DNA of 64,000 bases, from NCBI GenBank assembly GCA_936914845.1, contig CAKZGE010000004.1:62001-126000 (forward strand). Direction: 5' to 3'. The translations under genes and the position numbers were made by a program. Shown piece by piece: positions 55,701-62,597 of the stretch (its first letter is position 1; every line of letters starts with the position of its first letter). This DNA comes from an uncultured Chloracidobacterium sp. (GTDB lineage Bacteria > Acidobacteriota > Blastocatellia > Pyrinomonadales > Pyrinomonadaceae). The notes below the pieces were generated by a model, which had not been told where the DNA came from, searched no databases, and saw nothing but the letters and a program-made list of their open reading frames with translations.

Positions 55701-56097
55701 CGACATAACACAAAACATCGAGATCGGCGACAGCACCGTAAAGGTCAAGCTTTCAGCAATATCTTCGGCCGCCGACGGGACAATTCGTTTATACATTATC
55801 AAGCCCGGAAGGAAACCGAATACTTATAGTCTAAGGCCGCAGGATGTGTTGATGATGGAAGCGGCAAGAAAGCTTTTTCCCGCTGCGAAGCCGCAATTAA
55901 TGGGGGTCTATCTAAGGGACGGTGCGACCAAAGATCTGACGCCAAAGGAAAGAGCCGCTTCCGGCCGGCTGACTAAAGTAGAAAAGGCGATCGACGATAT
56001 CCGCAACAGGCATTTTGAGCCAAAAGTTTCCGACAGTTGCCCGGCCTGCGAGTATTTCTTTATTTGCCCGAGCAACCTGCCGAAGTCTGAGGGATAA
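52738..56097 (+). CDS. ImmA/IrrE peptidase fused to UvrD-type helicase and a C-terminal Fe-S nuclease-like domain
   Basis: 1119 residues in three parts. Residues about 1-180 are an ImmA/IrrE zinc peptidase: HEIGHFVFGH (His82, Glu83, His86) and the third-ligand region EREANLFALEFLLP (Glu128). Residues about 190-880 are an SF1A helicase: Walker A AGPGTGKT (214-221), LALTFSNKAAEEM, DEFQD (425-429), GDLRQSIYRWRGA, and RLLTVHSAKGLEF. The end has one Cys in FVDCGAKYF and three in CPACEYFFIC, the Fe-S pattern of AddB/Cas4-like nucleases, but the expected DYKTG-type motif reads YIIKPGR, so nuclease activity is doubtful. Ends an operon with the sigma-like and XRE genes. Confidence 0.85.
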   Translation: MGHWQQIRQRAEKLRLAEAFDELSNAEKLVRGMAARLGLTLCAESPNSAHLRKSLAVIEYEDEIIYFNNELPDWFKYFCIAHEIGHFVFGHQSGGCAESDIQTDAAEDGPEMTAKVAGYSSAERREREANLFALEFLLPRTLLRRAFLERGQTMRDICRATGFPAAMVAAQLAQALLVPAENINEEIDAAAIKTVFDESQQRAIDMDGPVLVTAGPGTGKTHTLIGRLMHLIDSGVDPARILALTFSNKAAEEMRERIAAERPAAAGKIHLMTFHAYGLELLRKFAYEGETAENFGLLDKIGALRRMEERSAELDLDHYLLMHDPALKLPAILAAISRAKDELCTAEEYTQLADEMLSRADTDDAIAAAEKAVEAARAYRIYQNILKEEGAVDFGDLIHGAVRLLRSNAGVKAAVTNSYDAVVVDEFQDVNRACGVLLKEVAGDGKGLWAVGDLRQSIYRWRGASPANLERFTLDYPNAKIVSLEKNYRSRPPIVEMFSNFAGQMIAGGTETFHQWQPDREPGIPGTAITFDVAGDVKAEAEQIAARIKQHQAAGVELKDCAIICRTHGQLEKFAAALAANDIPLFYLGEIFEREEVRNLLALIDLRHSADGISLLRAAKMAEFGMPFEDVKKLVDMTAKDERPFLEVIADAEMVASLSPEGRSGGAALVDLLTSYSPEVSAWDLLTGCLFDKRIAIGELFAENDVQARSKRLAVYQLLRAARSFSPPDGGAKPPLKAFLEHVRRLAYFNADKDYAQMPEEAAHLDAVRLLTVHSAKGLEFRVVFLPYLGASKFPVSKRTTDCPPPAGMIDGHQDFQVEEEQCLFFVALSRARDHLHLSRAEFYGKRSSNASPFLDSIAALLPPANVIPASADRSSERDAKGLAPAHFSARSLQRFVDCGAKYFYSDVLFLRVEFDSAYVDLHSRLVSALAEACADESGNGGSAAAHFERSWDAAENAEKKHSDLYRRKGRMLLQGSDALTKLDLRLADITQNIEIGDSTVKVKLSAISSAADGTIRLYIIKPGRKPNTYSLRPQDVLMMEAARKLFPAAKPQLMGVYLRDGATKDLTPKERAASGRLTKVEKAIDDIRNRHFEPKVSDSCPACEYFFICPSNLPKSEG

Positions 56098-56179
56098 AAA
56101 AAGTTTCGAACGCTTTTCCGATTCGGTTGCGGCTCCGCCATTCATTTACTGCAGAATGAATTTACGGAGGCGGAACGAA

Positions 56180-56464
56180 ATGAGAAAAGCGACATTCAAC
56201 CAGATGATATCGGGGCTTGAAAAAGGCCATTCGGAAATATTGATGAAAAAGGCGCGGTTGGCAAACCGCTTGGCAAAACGTTCACGCGGCCGCCAACGTC
56301 GAACCGCTTACGCCGTAAAGACCGAGGCTTTGAACTTTTTGGTGACGAAATTGCCGGGACGCATAAACATCCAAAAAGATATTGTTTTGACCGATTTCGT
56401 GGTCATCGAATTAAAGAATACGTACAGCGGACTCCATTTCCCGGTCGCCCGGTTGAACCAGTAA
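56180..56464 (+). CDS. small basic protein of unknown function
   Basis: 94 residues from ATG 56180, with GGAGG nine bases upstream; a longer frame from 56015 overlaps the helicase gene and is ignored. The N-terminal half is strongly basic (KKARLANRLAKRSRGRQRR), suited to nucleic-acid binding; the rest is mixed alpha/beta (FVVIELKNTYSGLHFPVARL). It is 82 bases behind the helicase gene and may be the last gene of that operon, or independent. No family recognised. Confidence 0.6.
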   Translation: MRKATFNQMISGLEKGHSEILMKKARLANRLAKRSRGRQRRTAYAVKTEALNFLVTKLPGRINIQKDIVLTDFVVIELKNTYSGLHFPVARLNQ

Positions 56465-56528
56465 CCCCCAAGCGGCGGGTGATCCGGCTTCCCCGACCGG
56501 GTCCCTGTCCAAAAAAACCTCCCACGCG

Positions 56529-56579
56529 AGTGCGGTCAAAGCATGCCCCACGCCACGACGAAACGCTTTGGCCGCACTT
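56529..56579. repeat. inverted repeat, about 14 bp arms
   Basis: AGTGCGGTCAAAGC (56529-56542) pairs with GCTTTGGCCGCACT (56565-56578) with one G-T wobble and a 22-base loop. It lies between the small basic protein and the next gene. No T-run adjoins it on the + strand, so it may be a weak terminator or a protein site. Confidence 0.55.
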
Positions 56580-56637
56580 GAAAAATCCTCTCCAAGACTT
56601 TGCCCGCCACACCGCCAAAATGAAATAATTCAACCCG

Positions 56638-57174
56638 ATGGCAGATAAAAAAGATGAAATGCAGCCGCCGAATTTGCGCTTGAGCGGCGATGGAGCTGTC
56701 GAAGCCGGTTCGCTGGCCGATGTCGTTGAATGGTTCCTGAATTATGATGAGCGGACAGCACGGGTGCGGCTGCCATATACCAACGAACTTTTCATTTGGA
56801 AACAGCAGGACGATGAAGAGAACGGCATCGGAACATATCCGTTCGAGAACGCCGAGGCCCGATTTGCGATCGGGGTCATTCAAGCGGTGCAGCAGAACGG
56901 ATCAGAACCAATGCTTGGGCTGTGGTTGACGGATGTGCTGGGAGCTCTGCAGCAGGCCCGCGAGACCAAGCAGGAGATCGATCACACGTACAGATTCGAA
57001 GAGATCGCTGACAGTTCAGCCATCGAAAAAGCCGCTAAAATACCGTCAAAGGCCGAACAGCGGATCTATCTGACCAGTTGTTGGTTAGAAGTACTGTTCA
57101 CGGCCGAGGCTCGCGTGCTCGGCTGGGTCTATCAGGATCTGTACGGTAAACCGTTTTCACCCGGTTCTATCTAA
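56638..57174 (+). CDS. hypothetical cytoplasmic protein
   Basis: 178 residues, no signal peptide or membrane helix. Acidic and helical at the C-terminus (SSAIEKAAKIPSKAEQRIYL), with ARVRLPYTNELFIWKQQ near the start. No motif recognised. It converges with the next gene, overlapping by 8 bases at 57167-57174, which is a tight but not impossible arrangement. Confidence 0.6.
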   Translation: MADKKDEMQPPNLRLSGDGAVEAGSLADVVEWFLNYDERTARVRLPYTNELFIWKQQDDEENGIGTYPFENAEARFAIGVIQAVQQNGSEPMLGLWLTDVLGALQQARETKQEIDHTYRFEEIADSSAIEKAAKIPSKAEQRIYLTSCWLEVLFTAEARVLGWVYQDLYGKPFSPGSI

Positions 57175-57994
57175 AGGTATTGCATTGACGCATATCGCCG
57201 GAATTCATGCCTTTGGCGAACCATTCCATCCGCTGCTGGGCCGAACCATGCGTAAAAGATTCCGGCACGACATAACCTTGTGTGCGCTTTTGGATCATAT
57301 CATCGCCGACCGCGGCGGCCGCCCGCAAAGCTTCTTCGGGATCGCCGGTTTCGACGAGGCCTTTTTTAGCGGCGTAATGGGCCCACACACCGGCATAACA
57401 ATCGGCCTGTAGTTCGAGAGCGACGGAGAGGCGGTTGTTCTCGCCGGCGCGCTGTACCTTATCCATTGTTCCCGTCAGATTTTGAACGTGATGGCCGACC
57501 TCATGAGCAATGACATAGGCTTGTGCAAAATCACCCGAGGCCTTGAAGTCATTTTTTAGTTCATTGAAGAATGCAAAATCAAGATAGAGATTTCGGTCGC
57601 CGGGACAATAAAAAGGGCCGGTTGCCGCCGAAGCATATCCGCAGGCGGAAGAGACCTGGCCGGTGAAAAGAACGAGTTTTGGTTGGGTATAGCGAATGCC
57701 GGCCTGCTGCGGCAAGATCTGTCCCCAAACGTCCTCTGTGCTGCCCATGACCGCGCCGACAAATTGGCGGTTAGCGTCTTGTGCCGGAGCGGAATTGCTC
57801 GCCGTGCTCGGTTGCTGCACCTGCGATTCCTGCGGCATTGAATCCAAAAATTGACGCGGATCAAAGCCGCAAACCATAGCGGCGATCAGCAGCAGCAGAA
57901 CGCCAATGCCTCCGCCGCCAATAGCGATCCCGCGGCCGCTCATGCCGCGGCGGTCTTCGATGTTTGAACTTTGCCTTTGATCTCTCCAACGCAT
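57167..57994 (-). CDS. YpfJ-type neutral zinc metallopeptidase
   Basis: 275 residues. One N-terminal membrane helix (GGIGVLLLLIAAMVCGF) then a Gln/Ser linker and the peptidase domain: FVGAVMGSTEDVWGQI, YTQPKLVLFTGQVSSACGYAS, GPFYCPGDRNLYLDFAFF and the zinc motif HEVGHHVQN, then LELQADCYAGVWAH. All match the putative neutral zinc metallopeptidase family. Two conserved cysteine pairs would form disulfides outside the cytoplasm. Substrate unknown. Confidence 0.9.
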   Translation of the reverse strand: MRWRDQRQSSNIEDRRGMSGRGIAIGGGGIGVLLLLIAAMVCGFDPRQFLDSMPQESQVQQPSTASNSAPAQDANRQFVGAVMGSTEDVWGQILPQQAGIRYTQPKLVLFTGQVSSACGYASAATGPFYCPGDRNLYLDFAFFNELKNDFKASGDFAQAYVIAHEVGHHVQNLTGTMDKVQRAGENNRLSVALELQADCYAGVWAHYAAKKGLVETGDPEEALRAAAAVGDDMIQKRTQGYVVPESFTHGSAQQRMEWFAKGMNSGDMRQCNTFR

Positions 57995-58122
57995 AATAGA
58001 TCTGCTCCTCGAACGCCAAATTTCGGTGTTCAGAATTCTAACATTTTTATTGCTTCAAAACACAACTCAGGTTTTCAATGTTCAGACACGCCGGCGGGCT
58101 TGCGGCGATCTTCGGTAAAATC

Positions 58123-58152
58123 TTGACAGATGGCAACTTAAGTCTTTATTAT
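58123..58152 (+). promoter_or_regulatory. sigma-70 type promoter of the HU gene
   Basis: TTGACA (58123-58128) and TATTAT (58147-58152), separated by 18 bases, lie about 60 bases ahead of the HU start codon. The match is near-consensus and fits a strongly expressed gene. Confidence 0.75.
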
Positions 58153-58210
58153 TCTATTGGTTGAGTGTTTCGTTAGCCGGTTTCATGTTTTTCTAATACA
58201 GGAGGAGCTG

Positions 58211-58486
58211 ATGATCAAACTGGATATTGTCAACCAGGTGGCCGACAAGACGGGCGTGTCAAAACAAAAGGCCGAGCAGGTGGTCGATGCTCTTTTCGAG
58301 GCGATGAAAGATGCCTTGGCCGAAGGCCGACGGATCGAACTGCGCGGATTCGGCGTTTTTGTGGTAAAGGCCCGTAAGCGCGGAGTTGGACGAAATCCGC
58401 GAACCGGTAAGGAAGTGCCGATACCGGCCGGTAAGACGATCAGATTCAAGCCCGGAAAAGATCTTTCGGCGCGTTCGGTCAAATAG
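58211..58486 (+). CDS. HU-family DNA-binding protein
   Basis: 91 residues from ATG 58211, behind AGGAGG; a longer frame from 58157 has no support. The core LDIVNQVADKTGVSKQKAEQVVDALFEAM, RRIELRGFGVFVV and RNPRTGKEVPIPAGKTIRFKPGKDL are typical HU/IHF. It bends and compacts DNA as a dimer. The strong promoter and terminator around it fit high expression. Confidence 0.95.
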   Translation: MIKLDIVNQVADKTGVSKQKAEQVVDALFEAMKDALAEGRRIELRGFGVFVVKARKRGVGRNPRTGKEVPIPAGKTIRFKPGKDLSARSVK

Positions 58487-58505
58487 TCCGGGCGGCGATA
58501 AGTTC

Positions 58506-58554
58506 AAAAGATCGTAGGTCATAGGCAGCGTCGTCTATGATCTACGATCTTTTT
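58506..58554 (+). terminator. Rho-independent terminator behind HU
   Basis: AAAAGATCGTAGGTCATAG (58506-58524) pairs with CTATGATCTACGATCTTTT (58535-58553) with a single G-T wobble. The stem is 19 bp and ends in a T-run, but because it starts with A's it could also act on the opposite strand. Confidence 0.85.
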
Positions 58555-58566
58555 AGGTAGTAATAA

Positions 58567-59586
58567 ATGGCAGACCTCGATCGTTTCAACGAGATCTATT
58601 ATGGGGGCGAACCGCGGATCCGGCCGTTAGAGCTGCTTCGGCATGGAGCCTTGCTGCTGCTCGCTTTTGTGACGATGACAGTTGCCGGGGTGCTTTATCC
58701 ATTCGGGCCGATCGAAACGCTCCCGACGGCAGACCCGCAAACTTTTCAGGAACTGGTCGATTTCATCGTCACCATTCCGCAACGCTATGCCGGCATTGTC
58801 GGCGGTGCCGTTCACCAACTGCTGACGAATTGGGAAACGCTGCAATATGGGCTAAGCTTTTCGCTTTCGCTGCTGTTCATTCTGATCTGCCACGAAATGG
58901 GGCATTACATCGCCTGCCGCATATATCGCGTTGAAGCGACACTGCCGTTCTTTATTCCGACGCCGCCGCTGTTAGGCCCGGCCGGCACATTCGGCGCGTT
59001 TATCCAGATCAGGTCGCCGATGCCGTCGCGAAAGGCCGTTTTTGATATCGGCGTTGCCGGGCCGATCGCCGGTTTTATCGCCCTGCTGCCGATCGCGGTG
59101 ATCGCTTTCATGACGATCAAGACAACGTCCGCCCCGCCGGTTCTGGCCGAAGGAACGATCGTTTTTGCAGACCCGCTGCTGTTTCAGGGGTTGGCGCTCG
59201 TTTTCGGAATAGACCTCCATGCCGCTACGGCGAACGCCTTCTACTGTGCCGCCTGGGTCGGGTTACTGGTCACAGCCCTTAATTTGATACCTGCCGGACA
59301 ATTGGACGGAGGCCATGCCATCTATGCTGTTTTCGGGCCGCGGGTGCATCGCTGGTTCGGGCGAACGGCTTTCGCGGTCATGGTGTGCTTATCTGTCGCA
59401 GGATGGTTCATCTATAATAGCCCGAGCGGGTTTTTGATCGCCGTGCTGCTGGGGATAATGGTGCGGGTCGGCCACCCGGAACCATACGACCAAACGCCGC
59501 TCGACCTTAAGCGAAAGGCCGTCGCGGCGCTGGTTTTGCTTATCTGGGCAACAAGCTTTCTTCCGTTTCCGATCCGGATCGTCTAA
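58567..59586 (+). CDS. site-2-protease family (M50) membrane metallopeptidase
   Basis: 339 residues. HEMGHYIACRIY gives His109, Glu110 and His113; the second conserved motif NLIPAGQLDGGH supplies Asp247. LPFFIPTPPLLGPAGTFGAFIQIRSPMPSRKAVFDIGVAGPIAG is a hallmark of the EcfE-unlike, archaeal/cyanobacterial type S2P group. About seven membrane helices. It cuts substrate helices inside the membrane, with the target unknown. It converges with the next gene, sharing four bases at 59583-59586. Confidence 0.88.
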   Translation: MADLDRFNEIYYGGEPRIRPLELLRHGALLLLAFVTMTVAGVLYPFGPIETLPTADPQTFQELVDFIVTIPQRYAGIVGGAVHQLLTNWETLQYGLSFSLSLLFILICHEMGHYIACRIYRVEATLPFFIPTPPLLGPAGTFGAFIQIRSPMPSRKAVFDIGVAGPIAGFIALLPIAVIAFMTIKTTSAPPVLAEGTIVFADPLLFQGLALVFGIDLHAATANAFYCAAWVGLLVTALNLIPAGQLDGGHAIYAVFGPRVHRWFGRTAFAVMVCLSVAGWFIYNSPSGFLIAVLLGIMVRVGHPEPYDQTPLDLKRKAVAALVLLIWATSFLPFPIRIV

Positions 59587-60587
59587 GCGGGCAAAAGCCC
59601 TTTGATCTCGCGGACCATGCGGTGCACTTCGTCGTGATCTTCTAGGGCGATCATAAAACAATCATAGCCGACCTTGAAACAGACGATGCCGTTGGCAAAG
59701 AACCAGACGCTTTCGAACATCGGATTTCCGCCGAGCAGCCAGCTGATCGGTGCTCCGGTCACTTCTTTCGGGTTAAGGATGTTGGTCATCATCACCGCAC
59801 CGGAAGCCAGCGAGAAAGCTCCGAGCAGCGGTGCCCCGATCCGTTTGACGATATCCCGTTCGAATTTGACGCGTTCGGCCTCTGCCTCAGAAAGCGCACC
59901 TTTTTCGATCAATTCATTTTGACTGCGAAGGTAGCCGGTAAATTGTTCGCTCAGCTTTTTGACGGACCATGCGGGCAAAGCCGAATTGAACAGCCAATGT
60001 GACGAGATCCCCGTAAAAACAGCGCCCAAACCGGCTCCGACGGCGATCGAAGCTCCCGTCGCGGCTGCCCGCAGCGGATCTTCAGAGATCCAATTCACGG
60101 TCTGCGAAAGGGTTTTTGACGCAGAATCGAACGTTCGCGTCCAACCGGCACCGAGACTGAAAGCTTGTGACACCTTTTTGGCTCCGGCCGTGACGGTTTC
60201 GCCCGCATCGTCGATGATGGAACCGGCTTTTTTGCCGGCTGCCGACGCAGCTTCGCCGGCCGCATTTACGGCATCTTTGGCGACCGAACCGGCAGCTTCG
60301 CCGACATCTTCGACCGCGTCGCGAATGGGTTCGCTGGCGCTCCAAGCTTTTTTTGCTGTGTCGCCGGCGGCGCTGACGGCGGTTTCGGCGGCCTTGACGG
60401 CCTGTTTGCCAAGATCTGACCTTTCCGCTTCGGCCTTTATGCGTTCAGCCCCTTTTTGGGCGGTTTCGACGACGGTCCGGGCACCTTCTTCTAATCGGTC
60501 GGAAAGGCCAAGCTGGCCATCGATCGAATCTAAGGTCTTTTTGGTTTCGCGCCGCCATTTTTCGAAGCGGTCTTTCATATCGGACAT
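59583..60587 (-). CDS. amphipathic-helix protein with C-terminal membrane domain
   Basis: 334 residues. Residues about 25-140 are an Ala/Lys/Glu/Asp-rich stretch of amphipathic repeats (ETAQKGAERIKAEAERS, AAETAVSAAGDTAKKAW), like LEA or apolipoprotein-type helices. The C-terminal half has hydrophobic segments (ATGASIAVGAGLGAVFTG and APLLGAFSLASGAVMMTNIL) and may sit in a membrane. I do not recognise a family. Membrane-surface or stress protection is a guess from composition. Confidence 0.6.
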   Translation of the reverse strand: MSDMKDRFEKWRRETKKTLDSIDGQLGLSDRLEEGARTVVETAQKGAERIKAEAERSDLGKQAVKAAETAVSAAGDTAKKAWSASEPIRDAVEDVGEAAGSVAKDAVNAAGEAASAAGKKAGSIIDDAGETVTAGAKKVSQAFSLGAGWTRTFDSASKTLSQTVNWISEDPLRAAATGASIAVGAGLGAVFTGISSHWLFNSALPAWSVKKLSEQFTGYLRSQNELIEKGALSEAEAERVKFERDIVKRIGAPLLGAFSLASGAVMMTNILNPKEVTGAPISWLLGGNPMFESVWFFANGIVCFKVGYDCFMIALEDHDEVHRMVREIKGLLPA

Positions 60588-60776
60588 CTTTTAGATAACC
60601 TCGCAGATCAAATTACATTAACGCTTTACGTCTGCCAAAACGCGTTTGTTCGGTTTTGATGCCGAAACCTGTCGCTAGGTTGATTTTTACATTTGAGCGA
60701 AGCGCAAGACAAGAGATATCTGGCGTTTCAAAAGCAGGCGGCAGATATGATAATCTTTGGGATTTAACGAAAAGAT

Positions 60777-60992
60777 ATGATGGTCAAATGTCCGCAATGC
60801 GGAAAAGAAGTAGAATTTACCGGCAATGAATTTCGGCCGTTTTGCTCGGAACGCTGCAAATTGCTCGATTTTGGAGCATGGGCGGACGAGAAATATACTT
60901 TGCCGGTCGAAGGCGAAATGAGCGAGGAAGATCTGGATAGGATCGAAAAAGCACTAAAGGAAAAGGCGGAAAATGATGACCATTCTTCTTGA
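60777..60992 (+). CDS. yacG: DNA gyrase inhibitor YacG
   Basis: 71 residues. CPQCGKEVEF with FCSERCKLLDFGAWADEKY is the complete YacG zinc finger, four cysteines, and the acidic C-terminal tail is usual. Binds GyrB and blocks DNA binding. Two ATGs in tandem (60777 and 60780) leave the start open by one codon. It overlaps the next gene by 20 bases. Confidence 0.9.
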   Translation: MMVKCPQCGKEVEFTGNEFRPFCSERCKLLDFGAWADEKYTLPVEGEMSEEDLDRIEKALKEKAENDDHSS

Positions 60993-61248
60993 CGTTGCGC
61001 CAAGCTCAGGCACCATCGGCGGCATAGTTGCCGTAACGTTCTTTTTGCTGCTGCTGGCGGTTGCTTTTGTCGCATACAAAGCTTTGAAAAAGACAGCCGC
61101 GATGGCCGTGCGGATGATAATTGTCGCCATCATTCTGGCGATCGCCGTTGCCGGCAGCATTTCATTATGGTATTTCAGCGGCGGCGGTTCGCCCCGGCTG
61201 AAAGCCCCTCCGCCACGCAAGGCCGTGAATACATCCGACCGCAAATGA
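60973..61248 (+). CDS. small membrane protein, two helices
   Basis: 91 residues: helices IGGIVAVTFFLLLLAVAFVAY and AVRMIIVAIILAIAVAGSISLWYF, then a basic Pro-rich tail. It overlaps yacG by 20 bases. No function evident. Confidence 0.65.
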   Translation: MMTILLDVAPSSGTIGGIVAVTFFLLLLAVAFVAYKALKKTAAMAVRMIIVAIILAIAVAGSISLWYFSGGGSPRLKAPPPRKAVNTSDRK

Positions 61249-61277
61249 ACAGGCTAACCGGCCTGTTCGCATTTTAA

Positions 61278-62534
61278 ATGGAAACCGTTCAAAAACCACC
61301 CAAGCGGCGATTTTGGCAACGCTATCGCGGATTGCCGGGCAATGTGCTGGCTCTCAGCGTTGTTAGCCTGCTGAACGACACTTCCAGTGAGATCATCTAT
61401 CCGCTGCTGCCGGTATTTCTATTTATGACGCTCGGGGCGTCGCCTTTTTTGATCGGGCTGATCGAAGGTTTTTCGGAATCGGCAGCCAGCATTCTGAAGC
61501 TTTTTTCGGGCTATTTAAGCGACCGTTTTCAAAAACGAAAGGCATTCGTTTTTTTCGGATATTCGCTGGCGGCGGTGATGCGGCCGCTTCTCGCTTTCGT
61601 CACCACCTGGCAGCACGTCCTTTTCCTGCGGATGGCCGACCGAACGGGCAAGGGGCTTCGCGGGGCTCCGCGAGATGCTCTTATTGCCGCCAGCGTGCCG
61701 GCAAGCGAGCGCGGTTTCGCTTTCGGGTTCAATCGGGCCGCGGATCACCTCGGGGCGGTTATCGGGCCGGTCATAGCCTTTGTTCTGCTTTCATTCATCG
61801 CGGCGGATCCCGAATCGCCGACGGCCCGCGACTATCAACACGTTTTCCTGTTCGCTTCGATACCGGTGCTGATCGGCATTTTCGTCATCGCCTTTTTTGT
61901 AAAAGATGAAAAGCGGCCGGTGCGCGAATTTGACGCAATGCCGATAAAATTCTCGCTGCGCGAATTTGACGGAAATTTTCATCGCTTTTTGGCGGTCATC
62001 GCACTATTTACGCTGTCGAATTCGACGGATGCATTTCTGCTGCTGCGGGCGGAGCAATCGGGCGTGGCCCCTGCGATGCTGCCGCTTTTGTGGATGGTGC
62101 TGCATTTCAGCAAAGTTCTAAGTTCGCTGATCGGCGGCAGTCTTTCGGACCGGATCGGCCGTAAAAAGCTGATCGCGGCGGGATGGATCGTTTATGCCGC
62201 GGTATATCTAGGTTTTGCGTTCGTTTGGGCGGAATGGCAGGCATGGGCTCTGTTTGTGATCTACGGCGTATATTTCGGACTTGTCGAAGGAGCCGAAAAG
62301 GCGCTTGTGGCGGACCTCGTCGAAGACGAAAAACGCGGGACGGCATATGGCTTTTATAACCTCGCCTTTGGGATAACCGTTTTTCCGGCTTCGTTGTTGT
62401 TCGGGTTTTTGTGGAATTATTATGGAGCGGCGGCGGCATTTGCAACCAGTTCCGTGATATCGGCAGCAGCCGCAGTGCTTTTGATGAGTGTTCGGCAAGA
62501 ACCGGCGGCCGCAATTTCCGATACTGCAAAATAA
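61278..62534 (+). CDS. MFS transporter
   Basis: 418 residues, twelve predicted helices. Motif A-like loops occur after helices 2 and 8 (GYLSDRFQKRKAFVF and GGSLSDRIGRKKLIAAG). The first loop region has LNDTSSEIIYPLLPVFL, seen in a common group of uncharacterised MFS proteins. DRTGKGLRGAPRDALIAASVP is another of its markers. Substrate unknown. Converges with the POT gene across a hairpin. Confidence 0.88.
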   Translation: METVQKPPKRRFWQRYRGLPGNVLALSVVSLLNDTSSEIIYPLLPVFLFMTLGASPFLIGLIEGFSESAASILKLFSGYLSDRFQKRKAFVFFGYSLAAVMRPLLAFVTTWQHVLFLRMADRTGKGLRGAPRDALIAASVPASERGFAFGFNRAADHLGAVIGPVIAFVLLSFIAADPESPTARDYQHVFLFASIPVLIGIFVIAFFVKDEKRPVREFDAMPIKFSLREFDGNFHRFLAVIALFTLSNSTDAFLLLRAEQSGVAPAMLPLLWMVLHFSKVLSSLIGGSLSDRIGRKKLIAAGWIVYAAVYLGFAFVWAEWQAWALFVIYGVYFGLVEGAEKALVADLVEDEKRGTAYGFYNLAFGITVFPASLLFGFLWNYYGAAAAFATSSVISAAAAVLLMSVRQEPAAAISDTAK

Positions 62535-62567
62535 AAAAGTTGGGCGGCGAAAAGATCACCACCCAAC
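62532..62567 (-). terminator. Rho-independent terminator
   Basis: GTTGGGCGG (62539-62547) and CCACCCAAC (62559-62567) pair with one mismatch; on the minus strand the stem is followed by TTTTTTAT. It lies in the 63 bases between the convergent MFS and POT genes and serves the latter. Confidence 0.7.
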
Positions 62568-62597
62568 GCAGCTTTTGTGGTTTAAGGATCGACGGGG

